64,000 nt of DNA from JBFMFR01 sp040752025. GTDB lineage: Bacteria > Chloroflexota > Anaerolineae > Anaerolineales > UBA4823. This document shows, one piece after another, positions 16,911 to 25,802 of this stretch. Both the position numbers and the translations under genes were made by a program. The stretch covers positions 1 through 64,000 of the forward strand of contig JBFMFR010000022.1 of the NCBI GenBank assembly GCA_040752025.1, written 5' to 3'. Every line of letters starts with the position of its first letter. Position 1 is the first letter of the stretch. The notes beneath the pieces were generated by a model. The model had not been told where the DNA came from and ran no database searches. It saw nothing but the letters and a program-made list of their open reading frames with translations.

Positions 16911-19517
16911 ATGAAAAAGACTGTCTATATGCTGATGTCCATGCTGGTAGTGTTCAGCATACTGTTGGGCGCCTGCACAACGGCCGCCCCAGCTACAACG
17001 GCTGCGCCAGCAGAGCCCACGCAGGCTCCAAAACCAACTGAGGCTCCTAAACCGACCGAGGCGCCCAAGCCGACTGAAGTCCCTGCGCCCAGCATGGCTA
17101 CGGATGCTGAGCTGGATGCCGCTTTTGGCGGGATGCTGAGCTCGATGCAGGGCTACAACACGATCAAGATGGATGACCTGAACGCGGCCCTGGCCGAGGA
17201 TAAGCCGCCCTTCCTGATCGATGTTCGCACGGTGGAAGAAGTGCAGGAAAGCGGTCACATCACCGGTGCAGTGCACATTCCGCTGAACGAACTGGCCCAG
17301 CACATGGATGTGATGCCGGACTTCGATGTCCCCATCGTGGCCTATTGCGGCAGCGGCTGGCGCGCCACCATTGCGATGGTCGCGCTCGAGGCTATGGGCT
17401 GGCAGGATGTCAAGGCGCTCAAGGCCACTTTCCAGGAATGGAAGGATGCTGGCTATGCAGTGACAGAGGGTTTACCGGAAGAAGCGATGAAGCTGGATGT
17501 GGCTAAGCCCGACGCTGCTATCCTGGCTTCTATGGATGTCATGCTCAGCCAGGTGAGCAAACCGTTTGGTGTGCTCGCTGCCGAAGATTTCAACACCGCC
17601 CTGGCCGATGATCCCAAGATGATCGTGATCGACGTGCGCAAAGCGTCCGAAATCGAAGAGCAGGGCAGCATCGATACCGGCGGCCTGGAGCAGATTTCCG
17701 TCCCGTTGGAGGAATTTGTCGCCAAGCGGGATATGTGGCCGGCTGACAAAGCTGCCTCGATCGTTGTGTACTGCGGCAGCGGCCATCGCTCGACGATGGC
17801 AATGACCATGCTGTGGTCGTATGGTTACACGGATGTGAAGAGCCTGAAAGGCGGCTTTTCTGGCTGGAAAGCAGCGGGCTTCCCGGTAGTGGGCGGCGCT
17901 GCGGCTGGCTCGGCGAAGCTGGATGCGGGCTATACCGCTCTGCTCGGCAATATGCAGGCTTATAACACCATCGATATGGAGACCCTGAGCGCCGCGCTGG
18001 TAGAAGACGAGCCGCCCTTCTTGCTCGACGTGCGCACCACCGAAGAGGTCGAGGCGAACGGGCACATCACTGGCGCAGTGAATATCCCGCTCAACGAACT
18101 GGCCCAGCACCTGGACCTGTTGCCCGCTTTCGACGTGCCCGTGGTAGCTTACTGCGGCAGCGGCTGGCGCGCCACCATCGCCATGACGGCTCTGAGCGCC
18201 ATGGGCTGGGAGAATGTCAAGGCTCTGAAAGCCACCTTCGATGATTGGAAAGCCGGCGGCTACGCCGTAACCGAAGGCCTGCCCGAGGCGGCCCAATCCC
18301 TCAACGCGGCTGCACCGGATGCAGATGTGGTGGCGGCTATGGATGCCATGCTCTCCACCCAGGGTGTCAAGCCCTACGGCGTGACCACCGCGGAAGAACT
18401 GAATACGGCCCTGGCGGAGAACCCGGACCTGATCGTGATCGACGTACGCAGGCAGGCCGAAGTCGAAGAGCAGGGCACTGTTGATACCGGCGACCTGCCC
18501 CTGGTTCAGATCCCCCTGGAATCGTTCGTTGCCAATCAGGATCAATGGCCGGCCGACAAAGCTGTTCCCATCGTTGTCTACTGCGGCAGCGGCCATCGCT
18601 CGACCATGGCGATGACGATCTTGTGGTCGTACGGCTACACGGATGTGAAAAGTATGAAGGGCGGTTTCAAAGCCTGGAAAGACGCTGGCTACCCGGTCAA
18701 GATGGCTGGCAACTACCTGGACCTGGCCTTCAGCACCATGTTGGAGAACATGGATTCATACAATACGATCAAAGCGGACGCTCTGAATGCAGCCCTGGCC
18801 GAGGATCAACCGCCTTTCCTGCTCGATGTGCGCACGACCGAAGAAGTCGAGGCGAATGGCCACATTGTTGGTGCAGTGCATATCCCGCTCAACGAACTGG
18901 CGCAGCACCTGAACCTGCTGCCTGCCCTGGATGTGCCCATCGTCACTTATTGCGGCACGGGCTGGCGCGCTACGATCGCCATGGTGGCCCTGCATGCAAT
19001 GGGTTGGGAGAACGTCAAGGCCCTCAAGACCACTTTCGAGGAATGGGAGACTGCCGGCTACGCCGTGGCGGATGGTTTGCCCGAGCCGGGTATGGAACTC
19101 AATGCTGCCCAGCCATCGGCTGACCTGGTGGCGGCTGTCGACGCCATGCTGACCAGCAAGGGCGTCAAGCCCTTCGGTGTGACGACCGCGGAAGACTTGA
19201 ACCTGGCCCTGGCCGAAAACCCCGACCTGATCGTGATCGATGTCCGCACTCTGGCCGAAGTGCAAGAGAAAGGCATCGTCGACGTCGGTGAGCACACCTT
19301 CATCCAGGTTCCCCTGGAGGAGTTCATCGCTAACAAGGGCATGTGGCCGGCCGACAAAGCTGCCCCGATTGTTGTGTACTGTGGCAGCGGCCACCGCTCG
19401 ACTATGGCAATGACCATCCTGTGGGCCTATGGCTACACCGATGTGTTGAGCCTGAAGGGTGGCTTCGCCGCCTGGCAGGATGCCGGCTATCCTGTCAAAG
19501 AGTACGTTGCCAACTAA
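16911..19517 (+). CDS. Lipoprotein with six tandem rhodanese domains
   Basis: 868 residues. The lipobox LLGAC (Cys22) is followed by a repeated PKPTEA linker and six rhodanese-homology domains arranged as three A-B pairs. Type A loops read CGSGWR or CGTGWR (Cys146, 415, 681) and type B loops read CGSGHR (Cys288, 558, 824); the pair repeats every 266-270 residues. All six active-site cysteines are kept, so each domain could carry a persulfide. Rhodaneses move sulfane sulfur; the surface location suggests handling of external thiosulfate, polysulfide or sulfide. AGAGGTGAAAG precedes the ATG; an upstream start at 16872 would extend the signal peptide implausibly. The gene follows the cytochrome on the same strand. 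Confidence 0.88.
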   Translation: MKKTVYMLMSMLVVFSILLGACTTAAPATTAAPAEPTQAPKPTEAPKPTEAPKPTEVPAPSMATDAELDAAFGGMLSSMQGYNTIKMDDLNAALAEDKPPFLIDVRTVEEVQESGHITGAVHIPLNELAQHMDVMPDFDVPIVAYCGSGWRATIAMVALEAMGWQDVKALKATFQEWKDAGYAVTEGLPEEAMKLDVAKPDAAILASMDVMLSQVSKPFGVLAAEDFNTALADDPKMIVIDVRKASEIEEQGSIDTGGLEQISVPLEEFVAKRDMWPADKAASIVVYCGSGHRSTMAMTMLWSYGYTDVKSLKGGFSGWKAAGFPVVGGAAAGSAKLDAGYTALLGNMQAYNTIDMETLSAALVEDEPPFLLDVRTTEEVEANGHITGAVNIPLNELAQHLDLLPAFDVPVVAYCGSGWRATIAMTALSAMGWENVKALKATFDDWKAGGYAVTEGLPEAAQSLNAAAPDADVVAAMDAMLSTQGVKPYGVTTAEELNTALAENPDLIVIDVRRQAEVEEQGTVDTGDLPLVQIPLESFVANQDQWPADKAVPIVVYCGSGHRSTMAMTILWSYGYTDVKSMKGGFKAWKDAGYPVKMAGNYLDLAFSTMLENMDSYNTIKADALNAALAEDQPPFLLDVRTTEEVEANGHIVGAVHIPLNELAQHLNLLPALDVPIVTYCGTGWRATIAMVALHAMGWENVKALKTTFEEWETAGYAVADGLPEPGMELNAAQPSADLVAAVDAMLTSKGVKPFGVTTAEDLNLALAENPDLIVIDVRTLAEVQEKGIVDVGEHTFIQVPLEEFIANKGMWPADKAAPIVVYCGSGHRSTMAMTILWAYGYTDVLSLKGGFAAWQDAGYPVKEYVAN
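17140..19510 (+). repeat. Three tandem ~800-bp coding repeats (rhodanese A-B units)
   Basis: The coding DNA repeats with a period of about 800 bases; units begin near 17140, 17940 and 18740. Blocks such as CTCAACGAACTGGCCCAGCA and CTGCGGCAGCGGCTGGCGCG recur nearly unchanged. This indicates two rounds of unequal duplication of a two-domain unit, with moderate divergence since. Confidence 0.75.
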
Positions 19518-19542
19518 GCTGGACTGAAGCTTGAAATAACGA

Positions 19543-19576
19543 AAGCCCCCAGGGACTGTGATGTTCCTGGGGGCTT
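19543..19576. terminator. Bidirectional rho-independent terminator
   Basis: AAGCCCCCAGG (19543-19553) pairs perfectly with CCTGGGGGCTT (19566-19576) around a 12-base loop and is followed by ATGTTTT on the plus strand. It lies between the convergent rhodanese and carboxypeptidase genes and can serve both. Confidence 0.85.
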
Positions 19577-19589
19577 ATGTTTTGTGCTG

Positions 19590-21098
19590 TTACTCGGCTG
19601 GTACGGCGCTGTGGATAAAGCCGCTCAGGACTTCTTTCAACTTCGCTAACGAAGCTGCATGCATGTACATCATGTGCCCGGCTTCATAGAAGCTCATGGA
19701 AATATTCCCGTGCAGGCTGGCGTCCAGCCCCAGGTGGTTGAAGGTGTATTCGGTCGCCAGGTAGGGGGTGGCCAGGTCGTAATACCCGTTGGCGACGTGG
19801 ATTTTCAAGAAGGGATTGGCTGACAAAGCTTTGCGCAGCGTGTCGGCTACATCTACATAGCGGTTTTCATGCTCTGCGTAGCTCCAGGTTTGCCAAAGAT
19901 TCGCCAGGATCTTGTAAGGCAAATCGCTCTGGAAATTCAGCTCACTGCTGACATAATGGTTCAGGGCGGCTGTGTAAGGCCCCATGATGGCAGACATGCT
20001 GGGGTCGTGTTCGAAGTTCTCGCCAGCCGAGTCGCGGTCGATGCCTTTGAAGCGGCTGTCGATGCGCCCAACCGTGCGCCCCTGGGCGCGCAGCAGCTCT
20101 TTGGTAAAGCGGAAGATCTCGATGCGCAGATCGCAGCGCAGCAAGTAATCTTGCGAAAGCCCGCTGTAGCGTGCCAGCTTGCGGGCGATTCGGGCGCGCT
20201 CTTCGGCGGACAGGCGCGAGCCCTTCATCAAGGCCAGGGTATATTCGTTCAAGGCGAAGGCCTCGACTTCATCCAGGACTTCGCGCAGAGGTTTTTGCTG
20301 CAAACTCTGGGGCAGTTTTTGATGATACCAGGCCGTGGCTGCAAAGGTGGGCAGAAAAGTGATATAAGGCAGGTCATTGCCCGGGCCGAAATCATAGGCC
20401 TGGAAGTTCAAGATCGCTGAAATCAGCATGATCCCGTTCAGATACATGCCGTGGCGCTCTTGCAGGTAGCCGGATAGGCCAGCGGCGCGAGTGGTGCCAT
20501 AGCTTTCGCCGATCAAGAATTTAGGCGAGAGCCAGCGCTGGTAGCGGCTGGTATACAGGCGGATGAAATCGCCCACGGAGGCCACGTCTTTCTTGATGTT
20601 GTGAAATTGCTTGGTTTGCTCGCCTGGCACGGCTCGGCTGAAACCGGTACTGACCGGGTCGATAAATACCAGGTCGGTTTCGTCTAACAGAGAGTAGGGG
20701 TTGTCCCCCAGGCGATAAGGGGGCGGCAGCAGGTTATCGGCATCTCCCATTTCAATCCGCCGCGGGCCGAGCAAACCCAGGTGCATCCAGACGGACGAAG
20801 ATCCTGGGCCTCCATTGAAAGAGAAGGTCAGCGGGCGCTTGCTCTTATCAGCCACGCCCTGGCGGGTATAGGCGATGAAGAAAATCGTCGCCTTGGGCTT
20901 CTCGCCTTCGAATTCGCCCTCCTTCTCACCCTTCTTTTCGCTTTCCTCTTTCAGGACGATCGTCCCGCAGGTTACGTTGTAAGGAATTTCCTTGCCGTTG
21001 ATCGTGATGGTATGCCTGGTCTCGACCAGATTATCCTTGGGCTCGGGCGGCTTCTCCGTTTCGGCGCCTTTCTTCTTGGCCTCTGATTCGTCTGCCAT
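19590..21098 (-). CDS. Serine carboxypeptidase, peptidase family S10
   Basis: 502 residues. FNGGPGSSS (oxyanion region), GESYGTTRAAGL (nucleophile Ser), an Asp in NGYYDLATP and a His in EAGHMMYMH form the S10 arrangement. The first 40 residues are rich in Lys and Glu with no signal peptide, so it may be cytoplasmic, unlike the secreted eukaryotic enzymes; a second charged insertion (EKKGEKEGEFEGEKPK) lies near residue 60. The start at 21098 has AAGGAG upstream; an alternative at 21158 adds 20 residues without one. Confidence 0.88.
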   Translation of the reverse strand: MADESEAKKKGAETEKPPEPKDNLVETRHTITINGKEIPYNVTCGTIVLKEESEKKGEKEGEFEGEKPKATIFFIAYTRQGVADKSKRPLTFSFNGGPGSSSVWMHLGLLGPRRIEMGDADNLLPPPYRLGDNPYSLLDETDLVFIDPVSTGFSRAVPGEQTKQFHNIKKDVASVGDFIRLYTSRYQRWLSPKFLIGESYGTTRAAGLSGYLQERHGMYLNGIMLISAILNFQAYDFGPGNDLPYITFLPTFAATAWYHQKLPQSLQQKPLREVLDEVEAFALNEYTLALMKGSRLSAEERARIARKLARYSGLSQDYLLRCDLRIEIFRFTKELLRAQGRTVGRIDSRFKGIDRDSAGENFEHDPSMSAIMGPYTAALNHYVSSELNFQSDLPYKILANLWQTWSYAEHENRYVDVADTLRKALSANPFLKIHVANGYYDLATPYLATEYTFNHLGLDASLHGNISMSFYEAGHMMYMHAASLAKLKEVLSGFIHSAVPAE

Positions 21099-21151
21099 TT
21101 TTCTCAACTCCTTGTGCTCCACTTGAATATCCAGGATTATACCTTGCTCTT

Positions 21152-21181
21152 TTGACAAGTTTACTTGAAAATAAGTAGATT
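21152..21181 (+). promoter_or_regulatory. Candidate promoter of the FHA/kinase cluster
   Basis: TTGACA (21152-21157) and TAGATT (21176-21181) are separated by 18 bases, a reasonable sigma-70-type pair about 70 bases before the first ATG of the cluster. It lies in an AT-rich stretch, and no terminator follows until 32364. Confidence 0.45.
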
Positions 21182-21250
21182 CTCAATTTGGCATAGTGAT
21201 AAAATATGCGGGAGGGAACGGCGTCCGCTGCGCCAGAAGGAGATGTCTAC

Positions 21251-23191
21251 ATGCCGAATAGAATCCTGTCTGCACGCTTCTTGTCCGCTCTTGTGGTACT
21301 GAGCCTGGTGTTCCTTGGTTTTCATCCTGCCAGCGCCCAGGCTGGAATCACTTTGGCGCTCGATTCAGAGGTCGATACGGCCAATTTCCCCCAGTTGGTG
21401 CTGTATACATCCGTTTTCGATGAGCAAGGCTACGTGGTCAGCGATGCTACCACGGAGAATTTTACGGCCCTCGAAGATGGCAACCCGGTGAAATCCTTGC
21501 AGGTTGAGCCAGTATTCGAGCAGCCTCTGGCGATTGCTCTGGTGGTGGATGCCAGCGCCAGCATGACCTATGGTGACCGGCCAACGCCGATGGAAAATGT
21601 GATCAACATTGCCAAGGGCTTTGTATCTTCCTTAGCGCCAGAAGACCAGGTGGCGGTGGTCTCGTTTGCAGACAAGGTGGCAATCGCCCAGGAACTCACG
21701 CCGGACAAGACCCAGGCGCAAATTGCCCTCGAAACGATCACAACCGGCCAGAACGCGGCCTTGAACGAGGCGATATTGACCGCGGTTGACCTGTTGAAAG
21801 TAGATGCCAAGCGCCCGGTAATCGTGTTGATCACGGACAGCGCCGATTCGGGCAGAACCCCGATCAGCCGCGTGATCGATGCGGCTGTGCAGCAGTCCAT
21901 CGTGGTTTATACAATTTCTTGGGGTGGCGCCAGGCAGGAGGAGTTACAAGATCTGTCTGAGCTGACCAAGGGCGCGTTTTTGCCGTTGGTGGGGCCTTAT
22001 CCTGAAGGGCGTTCCTTCCAGACCGCGTTCAACAACATCCAGAACGATCTATCTAAGAGACGCTTGCAATACAAGCTGGTATGCACTTCGGCGCTGCGCT
22101 CCGATGGCCAGCCTCACGAGCTATCGATCCAGTTGGATTACCTCGGCCGCTCTGCTGAGGCCAAGGCCAGCTTTACTACGCCGGTCAGCAGCCTGGAGAT
22201 CGAACTGCCAGACCTGCTTCCTGGGCAGGCCGTGGGCGGCAACGTGCTCTTCGCGCCACGTTTTCAGCCGCCGGATTTCGTGCAAAAACTGGAAATCCAG
22301 ATCGATGGACAATCGCTAACCACGATCGTCAACCCGCCGTTTGAATACACCTGGAATTCGACCAACGTGCCGCCAGGCGAACATCGCTTCACTCTGACTG
22401 CCCAGGACTCATTAGGGAACACCAGCCAGAAGGAGATTTCGCTCCAGGTGCAGGAGCCGGTTTCGGTGACGATCACCGCGCCAAAGAACGGTGTGACCCT
22501 CACCCAGGCGACGATCGTCCAGGCTCAGGTGCAGGCGCTTTCCAAGGTTTCGCGAGTTGAATTTCAGTTGGATGGGCGCACGATGGCCTCTCTGACGGAA
22601 CCACCTTACCAGTTCACCTGGAATGTGCTGGCCTCCTCCGATGAGGGCGTTCACGAATGGGTGGTGACTGCATACGATATCAACGGATTCAAGGGGGAGG
22701 ATCGCATCAAAGTATCGACCGGCTCACCGGGCAGCGATTGGGGTGGGTTGGGCATTTTGTTGGCGATTATCCTGGGCGCGGCCGTCCTGGCAATTCCGAT
22801 CAGCCAGCGCATGCGCCGGCGCATGAAACGCAGCCGGGAGGCAGTTGCCGGACCGGTTGCGAGTGTCAGCCTGGGCGTTCCAACTGCTTCTCAGGCGGCC
22901 TTGTTCGAGACGCAGGGGTTGAACCCGGGACAATCCTGGTCTCTGCCCGTGAATGCCGAGATCCGCCTGGGGCGCAAGCGCGAGGACAATGATATCCCGC
23001 TGATGGGCCAGTCGGCTTCGCGCATGCACGCCCTGGTGCGCTTCCAGGGCGGCAGCTACGTGGTTTACAGCCTGAAGCCTGAAAACCCGGTGTTGGTCAA
23101 CGGCCAGCCAGTTCCTCAGCAGCATACGCTGCGCCCTGGGGACGTACTCCAGGCGGGTGATAGTTTCTTCGAGTTCCAGGTGCGGGCCTAG
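21251..23191 (+). CDS. Transmembrane vWA-FHA protein
   Basis: 646 residues: a signal peptide (1-29), a vWA domain with the metal-binding DASASM at Asp100, two Ig-like modules each with a YTWN or FTWN strand (about 355-480), a membrane helix (about 497-517) and a cytoplasmic FHA domain (about 575-646, with LGRK and SASRMHA). The topology puts an adhesive metal-ion-dependent domain outside and a phospho-threonine reader inside. AGAAGGAG precedes the ATG at 21251; an earlier ATG at 21206 would hide the signal peptide. It is the first gene of the eight-gene cluster, and the phosphatase begins 11 bases after its stop. Confidence 0.88.
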   Translation: MPNRILSARFLSALVVLSLVFLGFHPASAQAGITLALDSEVDTANFPQLVLYTSVFDEQGYVVSDATTENFTALEDGNPVKSLQVEPVFEQPLAIALVVDASASMTYGDRPTPMENVINIAKGFVSSLAPEDQVAVVSFADKVAIAQELTPDKTQAQIALETITTGQNAALNEAILTAVDLLKVDAKRPVIVLITDSADSGRTPISRVIDAAVQQSIVVYTISWGGARQEELQDLSELTKGAFLPLVGPYPEGRSFQTAFNNIQNDLSKRRLQYKLVCTSALRSDGQPHELSIQLDYLGRSAEAKASFTTPVSSLEIELPDLLPGQAVGGNVLFAPRFQPPDFVQKLEIQIDGQSLTTIVNPPFEYTWNSTNVPPGEHRFTLTAQDSLGNTSQKEISLQVQEPVSVTITAPKNGVTLTQATIVQAQVQALSKVSRVEFQLDGRTMASLTEPPYQFTWNVLASSDEGVHEWVVTAYDINGFKGEDRIKVSTGSPGSDWGGLGILLAIILGAAVLAIPISQRMRRRMKRSREAVAGPVASVSLGVPTASQAALFETQGLNPGQSWSLPVNAEIRLGRKREDNDIPLMGQSASRMHALVRFQGGSYVVYSLKPENPVLVNGQPVPQQHTLRPGDVLQAGDSFFEFQVRA

Positions 23192-23202
23192 CCGAGGCGG
23201 GA

Positions 23203-24744
23203 ATGTTCCAGGTAGAGTCCAGCTCGCTGACGCATCCAGGGCGCAAACGCTCGAATAACGAGGACTTCGTTACGTATTTCGAGCCGGGCAGCCTGGAAGA
23301 CCTGCGCGATAGCGGCAGCCTGTACGTTGTGGCGGACGGCGTTGGCGGTGAGGCGGAGGGCGAACGGGCCAGCCAGTATGCGGCTGAGAAAGTCAAGCAC
23401 GAATACTATCAGAACCCTGGCATAGAGCCTGGGGAGCGCCTGCGCCAGGCCATGCGCCAGGCCAGCCGGGACATTTACGATTACGCCGAGGGCAGAGGAC
23501 GGCACCACCGTATGGCAACCACGCTGGTGGCGGCTGTGGTGCGCGGCGAAAAACTCACTGTCGCCAATGTGGGCGATAGCCGGGCTTATTTGATGCGCGG
23601 GGCGCAAGCCTGGCAGATCACCAGCGACCATACCACCGTGGGCGAGATGCTGAAGAATCGTCTGATTACCGAGGACGAAGCGCGCCGTTCAAAGGCGAAG
23701 AACCGCCTGACGCGCAGCCTGGGCGGCGAGTCTGGCGTACACGTGGACCTTTTTGAAGATATCCCTTTGCAGGCCGGGGACAAGATTCTGTTATGCAGCG
23801 ATGGCCTGACGCGCTACGCCTTGAGCACGGATCTGGTGCAGTTCGCCGCGCAGGCGACTCCCGAAGAAGTGGCCACCAGATTGGTAGATTTTGCCAACCA
23901 ATCTGGTGGCGTGGATAACGTTTCTGTGATCGTTGTTTTCATCAAGCCGGGCGAGGCCGGGTTGGTGGGGGCGGTGACCCAGCCACGTGGTGAAGCTCCC
24001 ACGGCGATCGACCTGGAAGACACCTTACCGCCATCGCCGCGCCGTGCTTCTGGCGCACGGAGTGCAAAGCCTGCCCCGGCGGCGAAGAAGACAAGCTGGA
24101 ATTGGCGGCGCATTGCCCCGCTGGCTACGGCCGGGCTCGTCCTGTTAGGCCTGAGCATCCTGGCGCTGGCCTGGTTTGCTACTGGCCTGGGCAGAGGAAG
24201 CCAGGCTGGGGTCAACGAAGCTACGTTGGCGAGCGCCCTCACGCCGGTTGTGCCAACCGCGGACCTGGCTGCATCGCAAATCGCCGCAACGCAGGCGATC
24301 GAAACACAGGTGGCAGCGACGGTCCAGGCTCAAGTCGCCCTCCAGGCGGCCGCTTCACAAACGGTTGCTGTGCTGCAAACTCAGGCGGCTGCCCAGACGC
24401 TGGAGTCCTCCCAGGGCTTGACGCTTACCCAAACCAGCGAGGCGGGCTTGCTGACCCCATCGCCAGCCGGCAAGCGGGTCTGCGTCCGCCAGGTGGCCGA
24501 GGATGATATGTTAGTAACCTTATTGGGTAAAAAATACATCCCTGATGAGGTCTATCTCGGTTTTCAATGCAAGTCTGAGGCAGGTGGACTGGTGTGCATT
24601 CAATCACGCGAAATCCTGTGTGACCCCTACAAAGCGGAAGGCTGTTACTTGATCCGCCCAGGCGAATGGGTGCAGATACCGGAGATCGAATCGCTGGATC
24701 AATGCCTGGAATACCAGGGAGAATGGGCAATTTGGCAGCAGTAG
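23203..24744 (+). CDS. Membrane-anchored PP2C-type Ser/Thr phosphatase
   Basis: 513 residues. The PP2C domain (about 1-250) has NNEDF, ADGVGG, NVGDSRAY, CSDGLT and GGVDNVSVIV, which carry the metal-binding aspartates. A single helix (about 303-327) leads to an outside region of Ala/Gln/Thr repeats and a Cys-containing C-terminal domain (about 425-513, six Cys). It should remove phosphate from Ser/Thr proteins phosphorylated by the kinase at 28997. The cytoplasmic juxtamembrane part contains DLEDTLPP, a candidate phosphorylation site resembling those of the FHA protein at 25803. Confidence 0.9.
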   Translation: MFQVESSSLTHPGRKRSNNEDFVTYFEPGSLEDLRDSGSLYVVADGVGGEAEGERASQYAAEKVKHEYYQNPGIEPGERLRQAMRQASRDIYDYAEGRGRHHRMATTLVAAVVRGEKLTVANVGDSRAYLMRGAQAWQITSDHTTVGEMLKNRLITEDEARRSKAKNRLTRSLGGESGVHVDLFEDIPLQAGDKILLCSDGLTRYALSTDLVQFAAQATPEEVATRLVDFANQSGGVDNVSVIVVFIKPGEAGLVGAVTQPRGEAPTAIDLEDTLPPSPRRASGARSAKPAPAAKKTSWNWRRIAPLATAGLVLLGLSILALAWFATGLGRGSQAGVNEATLASALTPVVPTADLAASQIAATQAIETQVAATVQAQVALQAAASQTVAVLQTQAAAQTLESSQGLTLTQTSEAGLLTPSPAGKRVCVRQVAEDDMLVTLLGKKYIPDEVYLGFQCKSEAGGLVCIQSREILCDPYKAEGCYLIRPGEWVQIPEIESLDQCLEYQGEWAIWQQ

Positions 24745-24794
24745 CGAAGCACGACACAGCAGGATAGCCTGTGTAACTTTACGAGGAGGATGTT

Positions 24795-25760
24795 ATGGAT
24801 TTGGTGATGCGCTTTTTCGATATGCTCAGCGAGCCGTACTGGCAGGCGCTGACCGGCACGGGAAAGTTCTTTAACTGGTATTTCTACGGCCTGGGAGGCA
24901 TTGGCGGCTGGCTGATTTTCCTGCTCCTGGGTGTCATCGCCTCGATCTGGCTGATGTACGACTCGCAATCGCGGCGCTTATCGGTGGTGGGTTGGCGCTT
25001 CGGGGTGATCCTCATCACCTGCCTGCTGCTGCCCACGATCCTGTACCGCTTCACGGTGACGCGCGACCAGTCCGACCTTTTTCATAACTACCTGCAGCCC
25101 TATAAGGCCGAAGAATGCCCGGTGGACCTGATCCGCTCTATTTTCCCGGGGCTTTCTTTCGAAACGTGCAAGCAGTTGCAAGACAGCCTGCCCGCCCTGT
25201 CCCCTTACGGGGAGTATGTATTTTATCTGGGCTTGCTGGGGGGTGTGTTGGCGCCCATCCTGGCGGTTGGCTACTACATCACTTTCCAGGAGCTTGTAGG
25301 CTGCCCGCAAGGGCATATTTATGAAGCTGCTTTGGGGGCTTGCCCGGAGTGTGCTGCGTTGGAGGCCAGTTTGCGGCGCAACGATTATCCGGTTACGGTC
25401 GGAGTGGGAGTGCCTCCGCCGCCGGTGACGAAAATCCCCGCCGGGCCTACTCGCCCGGCCAAGCCGGTGATCCAGTACGCCTGGCTGGTGGATATGACCA
25501 ACAACCGGCGCTATGATCTATGCGAAGATACCACTCGCATCGGACGCGGCTCAGACAACGACATCGTGATCTCCGACCCGGCTATCTCGCGCATCCACAG
25601 CCAGATCCGGGAGATCAATGGACACTGCACGCTCTCCGACCTGGACTCGCGCACGGGCACGCTGCTGAATGGCAAGCGCATCCGCACGCCCCAGGCTTTG
25701 CAGAACGGCGATAAGATCACGATCGGCGATACAGTGCTGCAATTTGTCACGGCCCGCTGA
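24795..25760 (+). CDS. Three-helix membrane protein with zinc ribbon and FHA domain
   Basis: 321 residues: membrane helices at about 25-55, 67-88 and 138-160, a C-x-x-G-H...C-x-x-C knuckle (CPQGHIYEAALGACPECAAL, about 174-193) and a C-terminal FHA domain (about 235-321) with IGRGSDNDIV, ISRIHS and LLNG. The pThr-binding Arg, Ser and His-preceding residues are present. The region between the first two helices and the third is soluble and holds two Cys. Its role is probably to recruit phosphorylated partners to the membrane. GAGGAGG precedes the ATG. Confidence 0.85.
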   Translation: MDLVMRFFDMLSEPYWQALTGTGKFFNWYFYGLGGIGGWLIFLLLGVIASIWLMYDSQSRRLSVVGWRFGVILITCLLLPTILYRFTVTRDQSDLFHNYLQPYKAEECPVDLIRSIFPGLSFETCKQLQDSLPALSPYGEYVFYLGLLGGVLAPILAVGYYITFQELVGCPQGHIYEAALGACPECAALEASLRRNDYPVTVGVGVPPPPVTKIPAGPTRPAKPVIQYAWLVDMTNNRRYDLCEDTTRIGRGSDNDIVISDPAISRIHSQIREINGHCTLSDLDSRTGTLLNGKRIRTPQALQNGDKITIGDTVLQFVTAR

Positions 25761-25802
25761 GGCGACGCAAACGAACATGGGATTTTCTTTCTGGAGGTTT
25801 AT

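Noticed and set aside
17472..18596. Long minus-strand open frame (374 codons) inside the rhodanese gene
   Set aside because: It is antisense to the rhodanese repeats and mirrors their periodicity; low-complexity His/Gly/Gln composition and no ribosome-binding site mark it as a shadow.
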